32,506 bases of DNA from a virus: the IMG/VR virus record IMGVR_UViG_3300029319_000252, positions 1 through 32,506 of that record. One strand, written 5' to 3'. This document shows positions 20,337-29,816 of this stretch, piece after piece. Every line of letters begins with the position of its first letter. Within the stretch, counting starts at the first letter, position 1. The notes beneath the pieces are model-generated. The model saw nothing but the letters and a program-made list of their open reading frames with translations. It did no database searches and was not told the DNA's origin. Position numbers and translations under genes: made by a program.

Positions 20337-20657
20337 TTACTCCTCCGGGTCCGGCAATGCAGCAACCCAGGCAGCAGCTTGGGCCTGGTTTAACATCTCA
20401 TAACCAAGGGCTCGAAACTTATCGAAGTCACCATCAACCTCTAGACCCAGGCAGCTAATCTTAAACACTCGATGCGTATCTGACTGAGCACCCAGGCCAA
20501 AACTTCTGCTCTGCGTACTAAAAGTTGGGTGGACGGTGGTTACGTTGCCGTCGTCATCCGTTACATCAAAATCGTACTGAGTAACTTCAGCCGGAAACTC
20601 GTTATCGAGATCCGCCAAAGGCACCAACATATAAGTCCAAGACCATTGCGACATCAT
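20337..20657 (-). CDS. Hypothetical protein following the lectin-domain gene
   Basis: This 106-residue acidic protein (MMSQWSWTYMLVPLADLDNE, then VTDDDGNVTTVHPTFS) has a helical C-terminus (FRALGYEMLNQAQAAAWVAA). Its start overlaps the stop of the 716-residue lectin protein (ATGA). No family is recognised. It may be a chaperone or small partner of the fibre proteins, as suggested by position only. Confidence 0.5.
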   Translation of the reverse strand: MMSQWSWTYMLVPLADLDNEFPAEVTQYDFDVTDDDGNVTTVHPTFSTQSRSFGLGAQSDTHRVFKISCLGLEVDGDFDKFRALGYEMLNQAQAAAWVAALPDPEE

Positions 20658-22804
20658 AAACCCCTCACGACTCGAAGGCCGCTCGAATATAAAAGCTTTA
20701 CTTCATTAGCAGAAAGTTCACGTGCATAGATTTTTGGATACGCGATTGCTCCAGCCCATTCAGCAGTTGTGCTGGCTCCGCCGATAACGAGAGGCCCTGT
20801 AGATGGATTCGTCTGCGTCCTTGCGCTGATATCTTCACCGCTCGTTTGAATCGCCCCGTCCATGTATTGATCGGCCGTGGTCCAAGTAGAGCCGCTCGTT
20901 TTCAAAATGAAAACGTAGTGGTGCCAATCATTGTCTGTAAGCGTCCCGCTTCCTATATCAGTGGTCCCTGTACCGTCCCCAAAGTTGAACTGGATTGAGT
21001 CTCCGGCGTCGTCTCTTATTCGCAGATAGTATCTACTGCTGCCGCTATCTTTTTGAAGAATAGCTGTAGACGATCCGTTTCCTAGGTTCGTCATCTTGGC
21101 CCAAATTGAGACAGTAAACCCATCAGTGACAGTGGGGTTCAAATCGGTATCGCTTGGGATAGTCACATAAGAATGACCATCTAAATTGATTACGGCACTG
21201 TCTGCGCGTTTTTCTTCAGTGTTTCCGAATACCGTTGTTCCCGCTGTTGCTCCTTCTGGCAAAACTGAAAGAACAGGACTACCTGACGCTGTTGCGTCGT
21301 TGTTATAGGACGTTAAATCCTGGGAAGTAAAAGCATTGTTTATCTTCCACCAGCCCTTTAAGTTGCTACTTACATCGTAATTCCCAGAATCGGACAAGAG
21401 ATCAAAACCTTGAACACCTGAGTTATAGATCGCCGTTACTGCGTCAGCGTCAAGCACCGTCTTCCACATAGCGCATTCTGAGATGTAGCCGTCGAAAGCT
21501 CTTCCGTTTCCAGCTTGGTTGCCGATGATCTTATTGCTGTTATCTGCGTTGACTGTACCTGTCGGGTCAGTGTCTTCCGTGATGGCTTTTGAACTGGCGT
21601 TCACGTAGATCACAGGATCGTTCGCGACGTCAGATGCGTCATAGGTAATCACAATATGGGACCAAGAGCCTATGGGCACATCCAGGTTCGTTGTTTTCCA
21701 GTTGCCATCATCGCCGTCGAAAAAATGAATAAAGGCGAGTTGAGCGTTCCCCCCGCTTTCACCTTGAATCAAAAACAAATAACCCGTGTTTGATGCATCG
21801 ATTAATCTTCCAAAGTTACCTTCCCCGTCAGAGAACGGACAGATCCAAAACGACATTGAACCGCCGGAAGCGAACAATGCGTTGATGTCTGAATCTTGCG
21901 TGATTGTATATAAGTCGTCCACCTGCGAAAGATAACGAGCACTGCTTGGCATCAATCCCAATTGAGGGCACGGTGACTCTTCTTTACGATCCATCCCCGT
22001 GCCGTAGGCTTCCGCGTTAGACTTAGCCGTTCCCAAATCCATAAAGTACAGGCCATCAAGACTGTTGGGGCTAGTGTTATCAAAATCAGACAAGGGCCAA
22101 AATGAGATTAGGTTCGATGAGGTTGCGCCCGTTGGCAGAACTTGTTCGGGGTTATTGTATAGCTCAGTGATCTGGTCAGCACTCAAGGCAGTGTTGAAGA
22201 TCTTGACATGGGACATTGAACCAGTAGCGAGCTTAGTCGGCGTCGATGCGTAGTTGCCGCCAAGCGTCATGCGCTGGCCGCTGGTGCCCAGTGCTATTGA
22301 ATTGTTATAGGTGTCAGTATCCGACCCAATAACACCGTCCACATAACCTTCTAGGGTTCCGTTATTTGCACGAAGAACAATGTGCCTCCATGCGCCGTCG
22401 TCCCAATTTGCACTGACTTGAGTTTCATAAACGCGAGCGTGCTGCCAGCCTGCATCGTCGGCGACTGAACATTGCCAGTAGGCTGGATTTTGATCTGCTC
22501 TTAGCGTTACTTGATAGCCCGTCGAACCACCACTGAACTTCATTAGAAACGTTTGCTCTGTAGCAGATGAGGACTTAGCCCACAATGAGACAGTGAACGA
22601 ACCGGTAAACGCATGAGCTGCTATGCTTCCCCCGTCGAGATAGTCGCCAGTTCCGTCAAACGAAATTGCCCGACCGCTTACAATAGTTCCGGTGTTTGCA
22701 TCACTCGACAAATCCCGCGCATTGCCCTCACCGACAATAAAGCGAGAGTCGAGCGTTAAGCTTTCTTTCGGATAGGTTTGGCTTATGTCTGGAACGCTTA
22801 TCAT
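20654..22804 (-). CDS. Triple LamG/concanavalin-like lectin protein (receptor-binding candidate)
   Basis: This 716-residue protein is built mainly of three LamG-like jelly-roll domains: residues about 45-222, 290-465 and 537-710. Each has the pattern 'f.g....v.....f..sFTvS.WaK' and a conserved 'W.HiV' strand (WRHIVL 139-144, WSHIVI 381-386, WHHYVF 627-632), then '..ig.......f.G.i.....y...Ls...v..LY'. Such domains bind sugars, so a tail fibre or tip protein that recognises the host surface is likely. The ATG at 22804 overlaps the stop of the preceding fibre gene (ATGA); a frame to 22864 would overlap far more. The three domains differ enough to suggest old duplications. Confidence 0.7.
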   Translation of the reverse strand: MISVPDISQTYPKESLTLDSRFIVGEGNARDLSSDANTGTIVSGRAISFDGTGDYLDGGSIAAHAFTGSFTVSLWAKSSSATEQTFLMKFSGGSTGYQVTLRADQNPAYWQCSVADDAGWQHARVYETQVSANWDDGAWRHIVLRANNGTLEGYVDGVIGSDTDTYNNSIALGTSGQRMTLGGNYASTPTKLATGSMSHVKIFNTALSADQITELYNNPEQVLPTGATSSNLISFWPLSDFDNTSPNSLDGLYFMDLGTAKSNAEAYGTGMDRKEESPCPQLGLMPSSARYLSQVDDLYTITQDSDINALFASGGSMSFWICPFSDGEGNFGRLIDASNTGYLFLIQGESGGNAQLAFIHFFDGDDGNWKTTNLDVPIGSWSHIVITYDASDVANDPVIYVNASSKAITEDTDPTGTVNADNSNKIIGNQAGNGRAFDGYISECAMWKTVLDADAVTAIYNSGVQGFDLLSDSGNYDVSSNLKGWWKINNAFTSQDLTSYNNDATASGSPVLSVLPEGATAGTTVFGNTEEKRADSAVINLDGHSYVTIPSDTDLNPTVTDGFTVSIWAKMTNLGNGSSTAILQKDSGSSRYYLRIRDDAGDSIQFNFGDGTGTTDIGSGTLTDNDWHHYVFILKTSGSTWTTADQYMDGAIQTSGEDISARTQTNPSTGPLVIGGASTTAEWAGAIAYPKIYARELSANEVKLLYSSGLRVVRGL

Positions 22805-23856
22805 GCGAATGCCTGCCCAATTACTGCCGCGTAGATGTTGAACGTTGATCCGCTTGGAATGCAAGTAAAGCTGACAAGGTCAACGGCACCGCTGCCCGTG
22901 CTCTGAACGTGGTGCGCCCCGCCTGCAAATTTAATTTCGCCGGTTACTGCTGTACTGCCGCCGTCGCTGTAAACCGTTACCGCTGAATCCGAATAATCAA
23001 AAGTTCGGGCGCTTGAATCTTGGGTAATCTTTGCCGTTACTGTTGCGACTGTCCCGTCTGCTGGTGCATTGAAAAACTTAACTGCTGTGACGTTTGCGGC
23101 CAGTGTAATATCTCCAAAGTTTCCTTTTGAAAAATCAACAATCATTGTGCCGTTTGTGTCTGCCAAATAGACCGGTTCGGTGGTGTCTGTGTCTGAACCA
23201 GTCCCGGATCTATACTGAATTCCGCCTGCCTTTGCAGTAATAACCCCTGTTGTTGAGATGTTTAAATGCTGAGTTCCTCCATGATTTCTGACCTGAAACC
23301 CGCCGTTAGCATCGATTGAAAATTTAGATTGCCCACGATAACCCATCGTAGTCGTAGCACCGCCGCTTAACTTGAAGGCCAGCTCTGCCTCGTCACTGTC
23401 GCCATTAAGCTGCAATAAAGTATTGTTCACATCGTCGGCAGCGCCATTTATGCCTACATAAACAACGTCTAGGCTGTCGTCTTTGGCGATGCGAATCCCT
23501 TCCACGCCTCCGGCCACTAATGAAAGCGCGTCTGCCCCTGCCCGCCCGATTCCGGTATCAGGGTCGTTCTTGCTAGGATTAAAGACGGGCGCGGTTGCGG
23601 TAGCAGTCGTCTTCGCTTGAATCCCGTAACCGTCAGCTTGAGATGTGTCGATGACCCCGTTTGCAAAAAATCGCATCATATCAGAAGAGGCACCAACGCC
23701 AAACTTCATGTTTTCGCTGCCCTCGGTTGTATCAATAGTGATATAATCCTCAGCGTTAGCATCCGTCGATTCGATGTCCAAGGCTTCGCTGGTGTTGTCT
23801 GCTATCTGGGTAACGGTTCCACCAGGAGCGATATGGAATTGAACTATCTTAGGCAT
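22801..23856 (-). CDS. Tail fibre-like protein
   Basis: This 351-residue protein is rich in Gly, Thr, Ala and Asp. Its repeated short strands include NDPDTGIGRAGADALSLVAG, VEGIRIAKDDSLDVVYVGIN and LQLNGDSDEAELAFKLSGG. The 'dTGi.r.g.d.lslv..G.e.iri' pattern is common in trimeric phage fibre shafts. The C-terminal part (FGDITLAANVTAVKFFNAPA) looks like a fibre tip or attachment domain. It is translated in tight coupling with both neighbours (TAATG before, ATGA after). I infer a structural role as a fibre or fibre-like appendage. Confidence 0.65.
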   Translation of the reverse strand: MPKIVQFHIAPGGTVTQIADNTSEALDIESTDANAEDYITIDTTEGSENMKFGVGASSDMMRFFANGVIDTSQADGYGIQAKTTATATAPVFNPSKNDPDTGIGRAGADALSLVAGGVEGIRIAKDDSLDVVYVGINGAADDVNNTLLQLNGDSDEAELAFKLSGGATTTMGYRGQSKFSIDANGGFQVRNHGGTQHLNISTTGVITAKAGGIQYRSGTGSDTDTTEPVYLADTNGTMIVDFSKGNFGDITLAANVTAVKFFNAPADGTVATVTAKITQDSSARTFDYSDSAVTVYSDGGSTAVTGEIKFAGGAHHVQSTGSGAVDLVSFTCIPSGSTFNIYAAVIGQAFA

Positions 23857-24161
23857 TAGTGACCCCGCCCTTCCGCGTTGATTGTCCCGCCGCTTGATGT
23901 TCCCTGATACGCCAGCCGCACTTTGGAAATCGGAAAATTGAAAGTCACGGTGGTCAGATCATTCGCCGCGCAGCTGGTCGTCTGAAGCGTCCGCACGTTA
24001 TCGGACGGGTCGATATAACTGAATGTAGCCGTGCCTGCTGTGCTCGGATAGAGAAAGAACACGACACCGCGCTTTGAAGTGTGCGGGCATTCGAATTCTA
24101 GGATTGTGGTTGCGCTGGTGGTGTAGGCTTTGGAAGCCTCGTAGGAACCTCTGGATGCCAT
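23856..24161 (-). CDS. Small beta-rich tail-region protein, unknown function
   Basis: This 101-residue protein (MASRGSYEASKAYTTSATTI, then FECPHTSKRGVVFFLYPSTA) is likely all-beta. It is encoded between the hub protein and the fibre protein, with a GGGAGG ribosome site. The stop overlaps the next start (TAATG). It may be a fibre-attachment or decoration domain. No family is recognised. Confidence 0.55.
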   Translation of the reverse strand: MASRGSYEASKAYTTSATTILEFECPHTSKRGVVFFLYPSTAGTATFSYIDPSDNVRTLQTTSCAANDLTTVTFNFPISKVRLAYQGTSSGGTINAEGRGH

Positions 24162-24311
24162 CGGTCATTTCCTCCCTTTAGGGTTAAAGTTGCAGCGGCT
24201 GCCGATAGCCTTGCAACGGTTCGATTTTAGCGGGTCGGATGGTGTAAGGAAACCAAAAAAAGAAGCACGCATCCGACCCTGGCGCGGTTGGGTATGTGCT
24301 CCGCGCCCGTT
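24162..24311. other. Structured intergenic gap between hub and fibre genes
   Basis: This 150-base gap is unusual in a unit whose genes otherwise overlap or nearly touch. It holds a perfect 10-bp inverted repeat, GGGTCGGATG (24232-24241) and CATCCGACCC (24270-24279), around 28 bases that include an A-rich run. A run of GGGAGG lies just before the next ATG. A terminator, RNA processing site or weak internal promoter are possible; none is clear. Confidence 0.4.
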
Positions 24312-27300
24312 TCATGATATTTTTCGCCCGCTGAAATAACTGTCGTCAGGGTCTGCTGCTAGTGTTGCGTTTCGGTTTCCAACAAAAACCCCCGGCGTTA
24401 TATAGTCGCCTGCGGCCAGCTCCATCGGCCCGCTTGACACGGTGACCGACGCCGAAAAGGCGCCCGCACTATGCGTGCCGCCCAGTGCAACGGCAAACTT
24501 TGACCCGTTCTTAAACAAATAGCCCGCAATCATCGAAGCCTCGCCGCCGGTGCATGTGACTTGCACCGTTAAATTGAACTCATAAAGCCCCGCGCTCGGT
24601 GCCGTAAATCGTCCGTTTGACGTGTCGTGAACTGCTCCATAGTCATGAACATCGGTCCCGAAAATTAAATCTGTGTCAGTGTCTTTGGTGATACTCGAGC
24701 CGCCGCCCGCAGATGGCGCCCGCGCCCTAAAGCTTATCGGTTCCGGCTTGATGGTTATATCGTCCCAATAACACTTATGACCCGGCGAAACTGGCCGCGT
24801 GATTTTTAGCTTGGCGTAGGCCACATCACTGCCAGGTTCTACGATGGTAGTCCTGTTTTCCCACACGTTATTAGCGGCGCAGGCTGCGTTTGTGATGCTC
24901 GTTGACGAAGTGCTAGCGGCCACTTTTTCAGCGGTGTACCAGAAAATATCAGAGCGCATGGTGACGCTTCCGGCCTGTCTTGCCCAAAGTGAAACGCGGT
25001 AAGGTTGTGTATTGTCAATCGGAATGAATCCGCTGAACCAGACCACGCTCTCGGAGGTGTCGTTCATTTTCAGGGCGTAGCGTCCAGAGTGAACTACAGA
25101 AACTTCGCGCTCTGTATCGGTACCTGCTGCGCCGTTGCCTGTTTCAGTCCAGCCCATGGGGACCGCGCCGGGGTTTGCCCAGTCTTCGAAATCACCATTC
25201 CACAAGATACCGTTGGCCGGTGCCAGAAGCTCGCGGTTGAACTGACTCGCTGTGATGGCGCCGATTCGCCGCAGGTCTATAACGCTCGTGACGCTGCTTC
25301 CGTCGCTGACTACCTTGGCCAGTCTGATTTCACCCGGCAGAAGTTCAGGCTCATCGGCGCTTGTTGAAACCTCGTTTTGAACAATCGTTCCGGATGCCGC
25401 ATTGAATCCAATGTAGGTATGCTTGCTCGCGGTTGCTGTGAAGGTTTGAGCATTTTGAAGAAGTGAACCAACGCCCTTTCCGAGAAGCTTTCCAGGTTCA
25501 ATTTGAAAACCTAGCCCGCTTGTCGCTGAAACTTCCAAGCCATTGAAGACTGAATCCTCCGAGGCCATGGAGTAATTTTGGGTTATCATGTCCTTTTTTA
25601 TTATCGGTGAAAAAAGAACATCAAGCGAAGGTATCCAGCTAATGCTTACAGATGGCGCGCTGGTCTTCGTCATGTAGACGGCTTCGTACTGGACGCCGAT
25701 TGTTGCACCGGTAAGATTCACTTCTTTTTTTGTGATTTCAAACTTTACGTTGGAATCAAGGCTGGTAAGCCCCAGCTCTGAACTAATGAACCAGTCGTTG
25801 TCGATGGAGATTAAATCGCCAAGCTCGAGGTTTATGTTATCAAGCCCCGTGAAGAACTTGATTTTCGGGGCGCCGTTGCTGAATCTTTCCAAGAGCTCCT
25901 GAGCGAAGTTGTACGGGATTGTGATGTCATGCCACAAAAGCCCCTCGTTGTTAGTTGGCGCGTCGTCTCCGGTGACTTTTGTCAGACCGTTTAGATTTAT
26001 CTGCGACGGACCGTCGTACCTAGTATCCTCTCCCCCGGCTGTGTCGAAGGCCCAATATTGCTGACCATGCGCGGGGCCGCTGGCTGTGATTGCGCTGGTG
26101 CCCTTGTAGATGGCTTTAAGATAGAGGGAGTATGATGGGTTATCAGAATCAATTTGATCAGCGGCTACCTGTGTTCCGGCGTGAAGATTTCTGGTTCCAC
26201 AAAAACCACTGATCCCCGCTGAGGTTAGGCTCATCGGCCCTAAAGCGCCATCTTCGAATGTCACATGGGCATCTTCAGAAACATCACTACCCGCGGATAG
26301 GTATGCGGTGTCTGTTTCGTAAGTGAATTCACCAAAAGCGGCGACCGAGGTATCGTCCTCAAATGAAAGTTTCACGGCGGCATCGCCGACGCCAACACTA
26401 ATGGAACACCGGTTGAAAATGACGGTGTTCGAGTCCATCTCGAAGTCGCTATATTCATCTGTTGTGAAGTGCTTCGCCACTGCATCAGATGCCAACGGCT
26501 TAACCATCTTCAACTTGTTATTGACGACGTCAGCCCGAAGGACTGAGCGGGTCATTTCCAGGTATTCCTTAAGAAACTTCTCGGGACGAACAACCAAGAG
26601 CGTCGTATTCCCGTATCCCATATAGTCCGAGCTGATTGTGCCAGATGGTAGCCCGCTATGATATCCGCTAACCAGGATATGGTCGCCCTCGGGTAACCCG
26701 TTTGCAATCGCGTATTTTGAAAGCTCGTTTTGAGGCTCGCCATAAGTGTTGCCCGGGTACGAGTTAAAAACGTAATGACTCGACTCAGCCACGGAATTGA
26801 AAGCAAAGCTTGTAGAATCTATTCTGGCCGCAGGTATGCCGCAGTCTTGGAGAGCCTGAAGCAAAACTTCAAGCGGATGCTTGTTGAAGTACGTCCTAAA
26901 GTTAAACTTTCCAAGAATAATATCTTCGTAGTCAGTCGCCTCAAAGATAAGCTTTCCAGCCTCTGACCAAGAACGAGAAACCCGGCCAAAAAAGACCGGG
27001 CAATAATCCGTTGTTATCATGTCAGCGGATCCGACGCTGACCAGCACGTAGGCATTGTAGAATTTGTAGCTTGCCGCAAGGCTTCGAATGTAGCCGTCAT
27101 CAAGAAATTCAAACTGAATCGAGCTCACTTGATTCTTGCGCGTCACGGGGTCCAGTGAATTACTGACGCTTGTCACCGATGCCAGAATGGGATCTCCGGC
27201 CACCGTTGCGTCTACGCCGTTGTACCCATTATGCGCATAGAACGATTGGGCACTCGGCGCCACTGTCTGAACTGCGACCTGGACAACCGGCTCGGCGCTC

Positions 27301-27347
27301 GCTCGGCCCATATGCTCTTTGTATTCATCTGAAAGAGTGAAGGCCAT
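24312..27347 (-). CDS. Baseplate hub/tail tip protein with CBM-like and C1q-like C-terminal domains
   Basis: This 1011-residue protein has an N-terminal half that looks like a central baseplate or hub protein (YKFYNAYVLVSVG, then FFGRVSRSWSEAGKLIFEAT and KHPLEVLLQALQDCG). The last 300 residues are add-on binding domains: a carbohydrate-binding-module-like jelly roll (about 712-872: ILWNGDFEDWANPGAVPMGW, VHSGRYALKM, then CYWDDITIKP) and a C1q-like trimeric head (about 873-1011: NGRFTAPSAGLYEFNLTVQV and LAAGDYITPGVFVG). So the tail tip itself may bind host glycans. A GAGGGAA ribosome site precedes the ATG. No lytic motif is seen. Confidence 0.7.
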   Translation of the reverse strand: MAFTLSDEYKEHMGRASAEPVVQVAVQTVAPSAQSFYAHNGYNGVDATVAGDPILASVTSVSNSLDPVTRKNQVSSIQFEFLDDGYIRSLAASYKFYNAYVLVSVGSADMITTDYCPVFFGRVSRSWSEAGKLIFEATDYEDIILGKFNFRTYFNKHPLEVLLQALQDCGIPAARIDSTSFAFNSVAESSHYVFNSYPGNTYGEPQNELSKYAIANGLPEGDHILVSGYHSGLPSGTISSDYMGYGNTTLLVVRPEKFLKEYLEMTRSVLRADVVNNKLKMVKPLASDAVAKHFTTDEYSDFEMDSNTVIFNRCSISVGVGDAAVKLSFEDDTSVAAFGEFTYETDTAYLSAGSDVSEDAHVTFEDGALGPMSLTSAGISGFCGTRNLHAGTQVAADQIDSDNPSYSLYLKAIYKGTSAITASGPAHGQQYWAFDTAGGEDTRYDGPSQINLNGLTKVTGDDAPTNNEGLLWHDITIPYNFAQELLERFSNGAPKIKFFTGLDNINLELGDLISIDNDWFISSELGLTSLDSNVKFEITKKEVNLTGATIGVQYEAVYMTKTSAPSVSISWIPSLDVLFSPIIKKDMITQNYSMASEDSVFNGLEVSATSGLGFQIEPGKLLGKGVGSLLQNAQTFTATASKHTYIGFNAASGTIVQNEVSTSADEPELLPGEIRLAKVVSDGSSVTSVIDLRRIGAITASQFNRELLAPANGILWNGDFEDWANPGAVPMGWTETGNGAAGTDTEREVSVVHSGRYALKMNDTSESVVWFSGFIPIDNTQPYRVSLWARQAGSVTMRSDIFWYTAEKVAASTSSTSITNAACAANNVWENRTTIVEPGSDVAYAKLKITRPVSPGHKCYWDDITIKPEPISFRARAPSAGGGSSITKDTDTDLIFGTDVHDYGAVHDTSNGRFTAPSAGLYEFNLTVQVTCTGGEASMIAGYLFKNGSKFAVALGGTHSAGAFSASVTVSSGPMELAAGDYITPGVFVGNRNATLAADPDDSYFSGRKIS

Positions 27348-27350
27348 ATT

Positions 27351-28274
27351 CTATTCCCTCGAGAGGTATGGGGGTTGCTCTGTCATATCAAAAGACAGAC
27401 GACGCTCAAACGGCCCAACAAGATCGAACGATAGGGCCGGGGTATCGAGAATCATCAAGTGAGCCTTTGCCGCTGTTTTGGGCGTCTCAATGTAGGCAAA
27501 GGGCTTCGTTCCCTCTTCTGTGGCATTCCACCAGTTATCCACCACGGTAATTTCAGAGCTGCTTGATATTGGAGCGGATAGCTTGCGGATAGCTTGCCCC
27601 CTATATGCCACATACCGCTTGTTAAGCCCGCTCTCTGCTTTGAAGTCTGTTACCTGGCTGAACTCTGCTTTATTGTTCCAAGGCACATCTGGATTGCGTT
27701 GCAGCTGATAGCGGGTTCCAAGAATGATTTCCCCAATCTCTGGAGTCTTTGAGCCTGAATGCGTGATAACCAGTCGGCAATATTCAACGCCGCTGTACCT
27801 TTGCGCCGTTCCGCTTGAACTATAGCCTCCTGAGTCTTCGCTGTTCAGGTTTGTGCATATTATACGATCATCGTCACCGCTAAGAGCTCCGCTCACGTAT
27901 GGACCAATTACGCCGCTTGAAAATGTGTCGTTGTTTGAAAGCTGAAGTTTTACGTTCGTGGCCGCTATCGTGTTGAGGTTGTGCCCCAATATAATCAGCG
28001 TGTCGAAACTTATCGCTGTGCTGAAATAAAAGTTATAATATTTTGTTGTTGTAGCCGCTGAGGCTGAGTCCGTTTTTGTGACTAGGTTTCCAATGCTATC
28101 ATAAGCCCTTGTTGCCGGTGTATCCGTGCTTGTGACGTCGGCGCTTCCGTGGGTTCCCACTAGGGTCCAATGGGCATCAGATGGAGAACTGGCAGACTGT
28201 ACCACCATCATAGGCTTATCATTGTCGAAGCCCGTTGTTTCCGCCGTCGTTAGGTTTGCCGCTGAATATGCCAT
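27351..28274 (-). CDS. Distal tail-like protein
   Basis: This 307-residue protein lies between the tape measure and hub genes, where the distal tail protein normally is. The N-terminal part shows a galactose-binding-like jelly roll (YYNFYFSTAISFDTLIILGH, then NVKLQLSNNDTF). The second half begins TPEIGEIILGTRYQLQRNPD, a stretch I have seen in similar phage tail proteins, and then has repeated strands. It probably forms the ring that links the tail tube to the hub. Its start lies just after the tape measure stop. Confidence 0.6.
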   Translation of the reverse strand: MAYSAANLTTAETTGFDNDKPMMVVQSASSPSDAHWTLVGTHGSADVTSTDTPATRAYDSIGNLVTKTDSASAATTTKYYNFYFSTAISFDTLIILGHNLNTIAATNVKLQLSNNDTFSSGVIGPYVSGALSGDDDRIICTNLNSEDSGGYSSSGTAQRYSGVEYCRLVITHSGSKTPEIGEIILGTRYQLQRNPDVPWNNKAEFSQVTDFKAESGLNKRYVAYRGQAIRKLSAPISSSSEITVVDNWWNATEEGTKPFAYIETPKTAAKAHLMILDTPALSFDLVGPFERRLSFDMTEQPPYLSRE

Positions 28275-29816
28275 TTAGAACATCCCCTGACGCCTTAAGT
28301 CCTTAAGGGCTGGTACAAGATTCTGTCTCACAAACTTATTCAGCTCGGCCTTGTTGGCTGGCATTCTGGAGTTCAACTCTATGTTGACGGTACCGCCGCC
28401 CATAGAGCCATCCTGACGCATTCGGTCGACTTGGTCACGTGTCAAAACCATCTCCCCGGCCTGCGCCATAATAGGAACCGAATCATGGCCCGGTATCCCG
28501 CCCTCGACGATACCGCCGCGCGCCATGCCTTGAAAGCCCATGGCAATGAATCCCCGAACAAGGCTGAACATCGTCGCCGCCGCTGCAGCAGCGAGGGCCG
28601 GTCCTACAATGGGAATCCCTGCCTGGCTACTTGCCGCCCCTGCTGCGGCCTCTGCCGCTCGCATGGTTACAATGTTCTGCATCGTTGCCAATGCCACGTC
28701 AATCATCTCCGCGGTCATAGCTTTGAAGCCTTCGGCCACTGCGTCCTGGCCCTCTTCCGCCGCGGAGAAGCCTGAAATAAACGCGCTGCCGATTGTCGAG
28801 CCCACGTTCGCGTACTCCATGGCCTGCTGCCTTAGCTTGTTCGCGGTTTCATCAAGCCGGGCTTTTTCTGCTGCGGCAAACTCTTGTTTCTTTTTCTCCA
28901 GGTCTTCTTCGATGCGTTTTCGTTCTTCAACTATGGCGTTTTGTTGCTCAAGAGTCTGATTCGCCAAAACGGTTTCACCCACAAAAGCTTTGCTGGCTTC
29001 GGTGGCCACTTGGCCAATGGCATTGTAGACGGCTTCACCATTGCGCTGTATTGCTTTCTCGAAAGCCTCTTGGGCTTTAACTTGCTTGTCTAGCTCAAGC
29101 GTAGACTCATCAACAGTGCTCTGAAAAACATCACCAAAGCTCTTGACCTCTGCGGCGCCTCTTCTGAGTTTGCCAGCCAGCCCATCCATTCCCACGGCAT
29201 CGGCAAGGCTCGCCATCTTCTCAAGAGCCTTCGAACCCTTCTCCATAATGGCGGCGAAAACGCTATTGACCGCGATTTTTAACGTTGGCCACATCATAGC
29301 CCAGCCGCTGGTGATTTTAGAGATTAGGACCAGCCCCTTGGCCGCAGTCACAAGTGAGAATTTTGCGAAGCGTTCAATGTACTCAACAAGCTTGAGACCT
29401 ATGAGGTTTTGGTTTGCCTGAAGCCAATTCTGCGTTCTCTGGATAATCGGCCCCAGCGCCTTGGCTGCTCCGTTTAAAGCCTTTATGAGAACAACGCCGA
29501 CGCCCGCGCCTAGTCTCTTCACGCTCGTTGACGTTGCTTCGAAGCTCTTCATCAGCGGGTCGTTTGCGTCAACAAATTGCCGCGTTGCTTCGATGGCAAT
29601 CATGCCCACATCTCGAAACTTTTTGACCAGCTCAATGGATTGGTTAAGCATGACGCCAGCCGCGCCGACTTTAGCGAAAGCCGAAGCAGCACCGGCGCCA
29701 AATCGTTTGACGGCTGAAAGCGCGCTTTTCGATTCCTTGCCAACCTTATCGATTTTGTCGCTGGCTTCGTCCGTGGCCGTGACTTCGATATTTATGCTTT
29801 TGTTCATATCAGCCAC
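28275..29816 (-). CDS. Tape measure protein
   Basis: This 513-residue protein sets tail length. It is mostly long helix with coiled-coil blocks (ERKRIEEDLEKKKQEFAAAE, about residue 320) and hydrophobic helices (for example IPIVGPALAAAAAATMFSLV). The C-terminal part has the hallmark ARGGIVEGGIPGHDSVPIMA, then GEMVLTRDQVDRM. At about 1.5 angstrom per residue it would fit a tail near 77 nm, on the short side. The GTG at 29816 has AGGAG 8 bases upstream; an ATG at 29807 is an alternative. It follows the G/T chaperone genes, as in lambda-like tails. No lytic domain is visible. Confidence 0.88.
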   Translation of the reverse strand: MADMNKSINIEVTATDEASDKIDKVGKESKSALSAVKRFGAGAASAFAKVGAAGVMLNQSIELVKKFRDVGMIAIEATRQFVDANDPLMKSFEATSTSVKRLGAGVGVVLIKALNGAAKALGPIIQRTQNWLQANQNLIGLKLVEYIERFAKFSLVTAAKGLVLISKITSGWAMMWPTLKIAVNSVFAAIMEKGSKALEKMASLADAVGMDGLAGKLRRGAAEVKSFGDVFQSTVDESTLELDKQVKAQEAFEKAIQRNGEAVYNAIGQVATEASKAFVGETVLANQTLEQQNAIVEERKRIEEDLEKKKQEFAAAEKARLDETANKLRQQAMEYANVGSTIGSAFISGFSAAEEGQDAVAEGFKAMTAEMIDVALATMQNIVTMRAAEAAAGAASSQAGIPIVGPALAAAAAATMFSLVRGFIAMGFQGMARGGIVEGGIPGHDSVPIMAQAGEMVLTRDQVDRMRQDGSMGGGTVNIELNSRMPANKAELNKFVRQNLVPALKDLRRQGMF

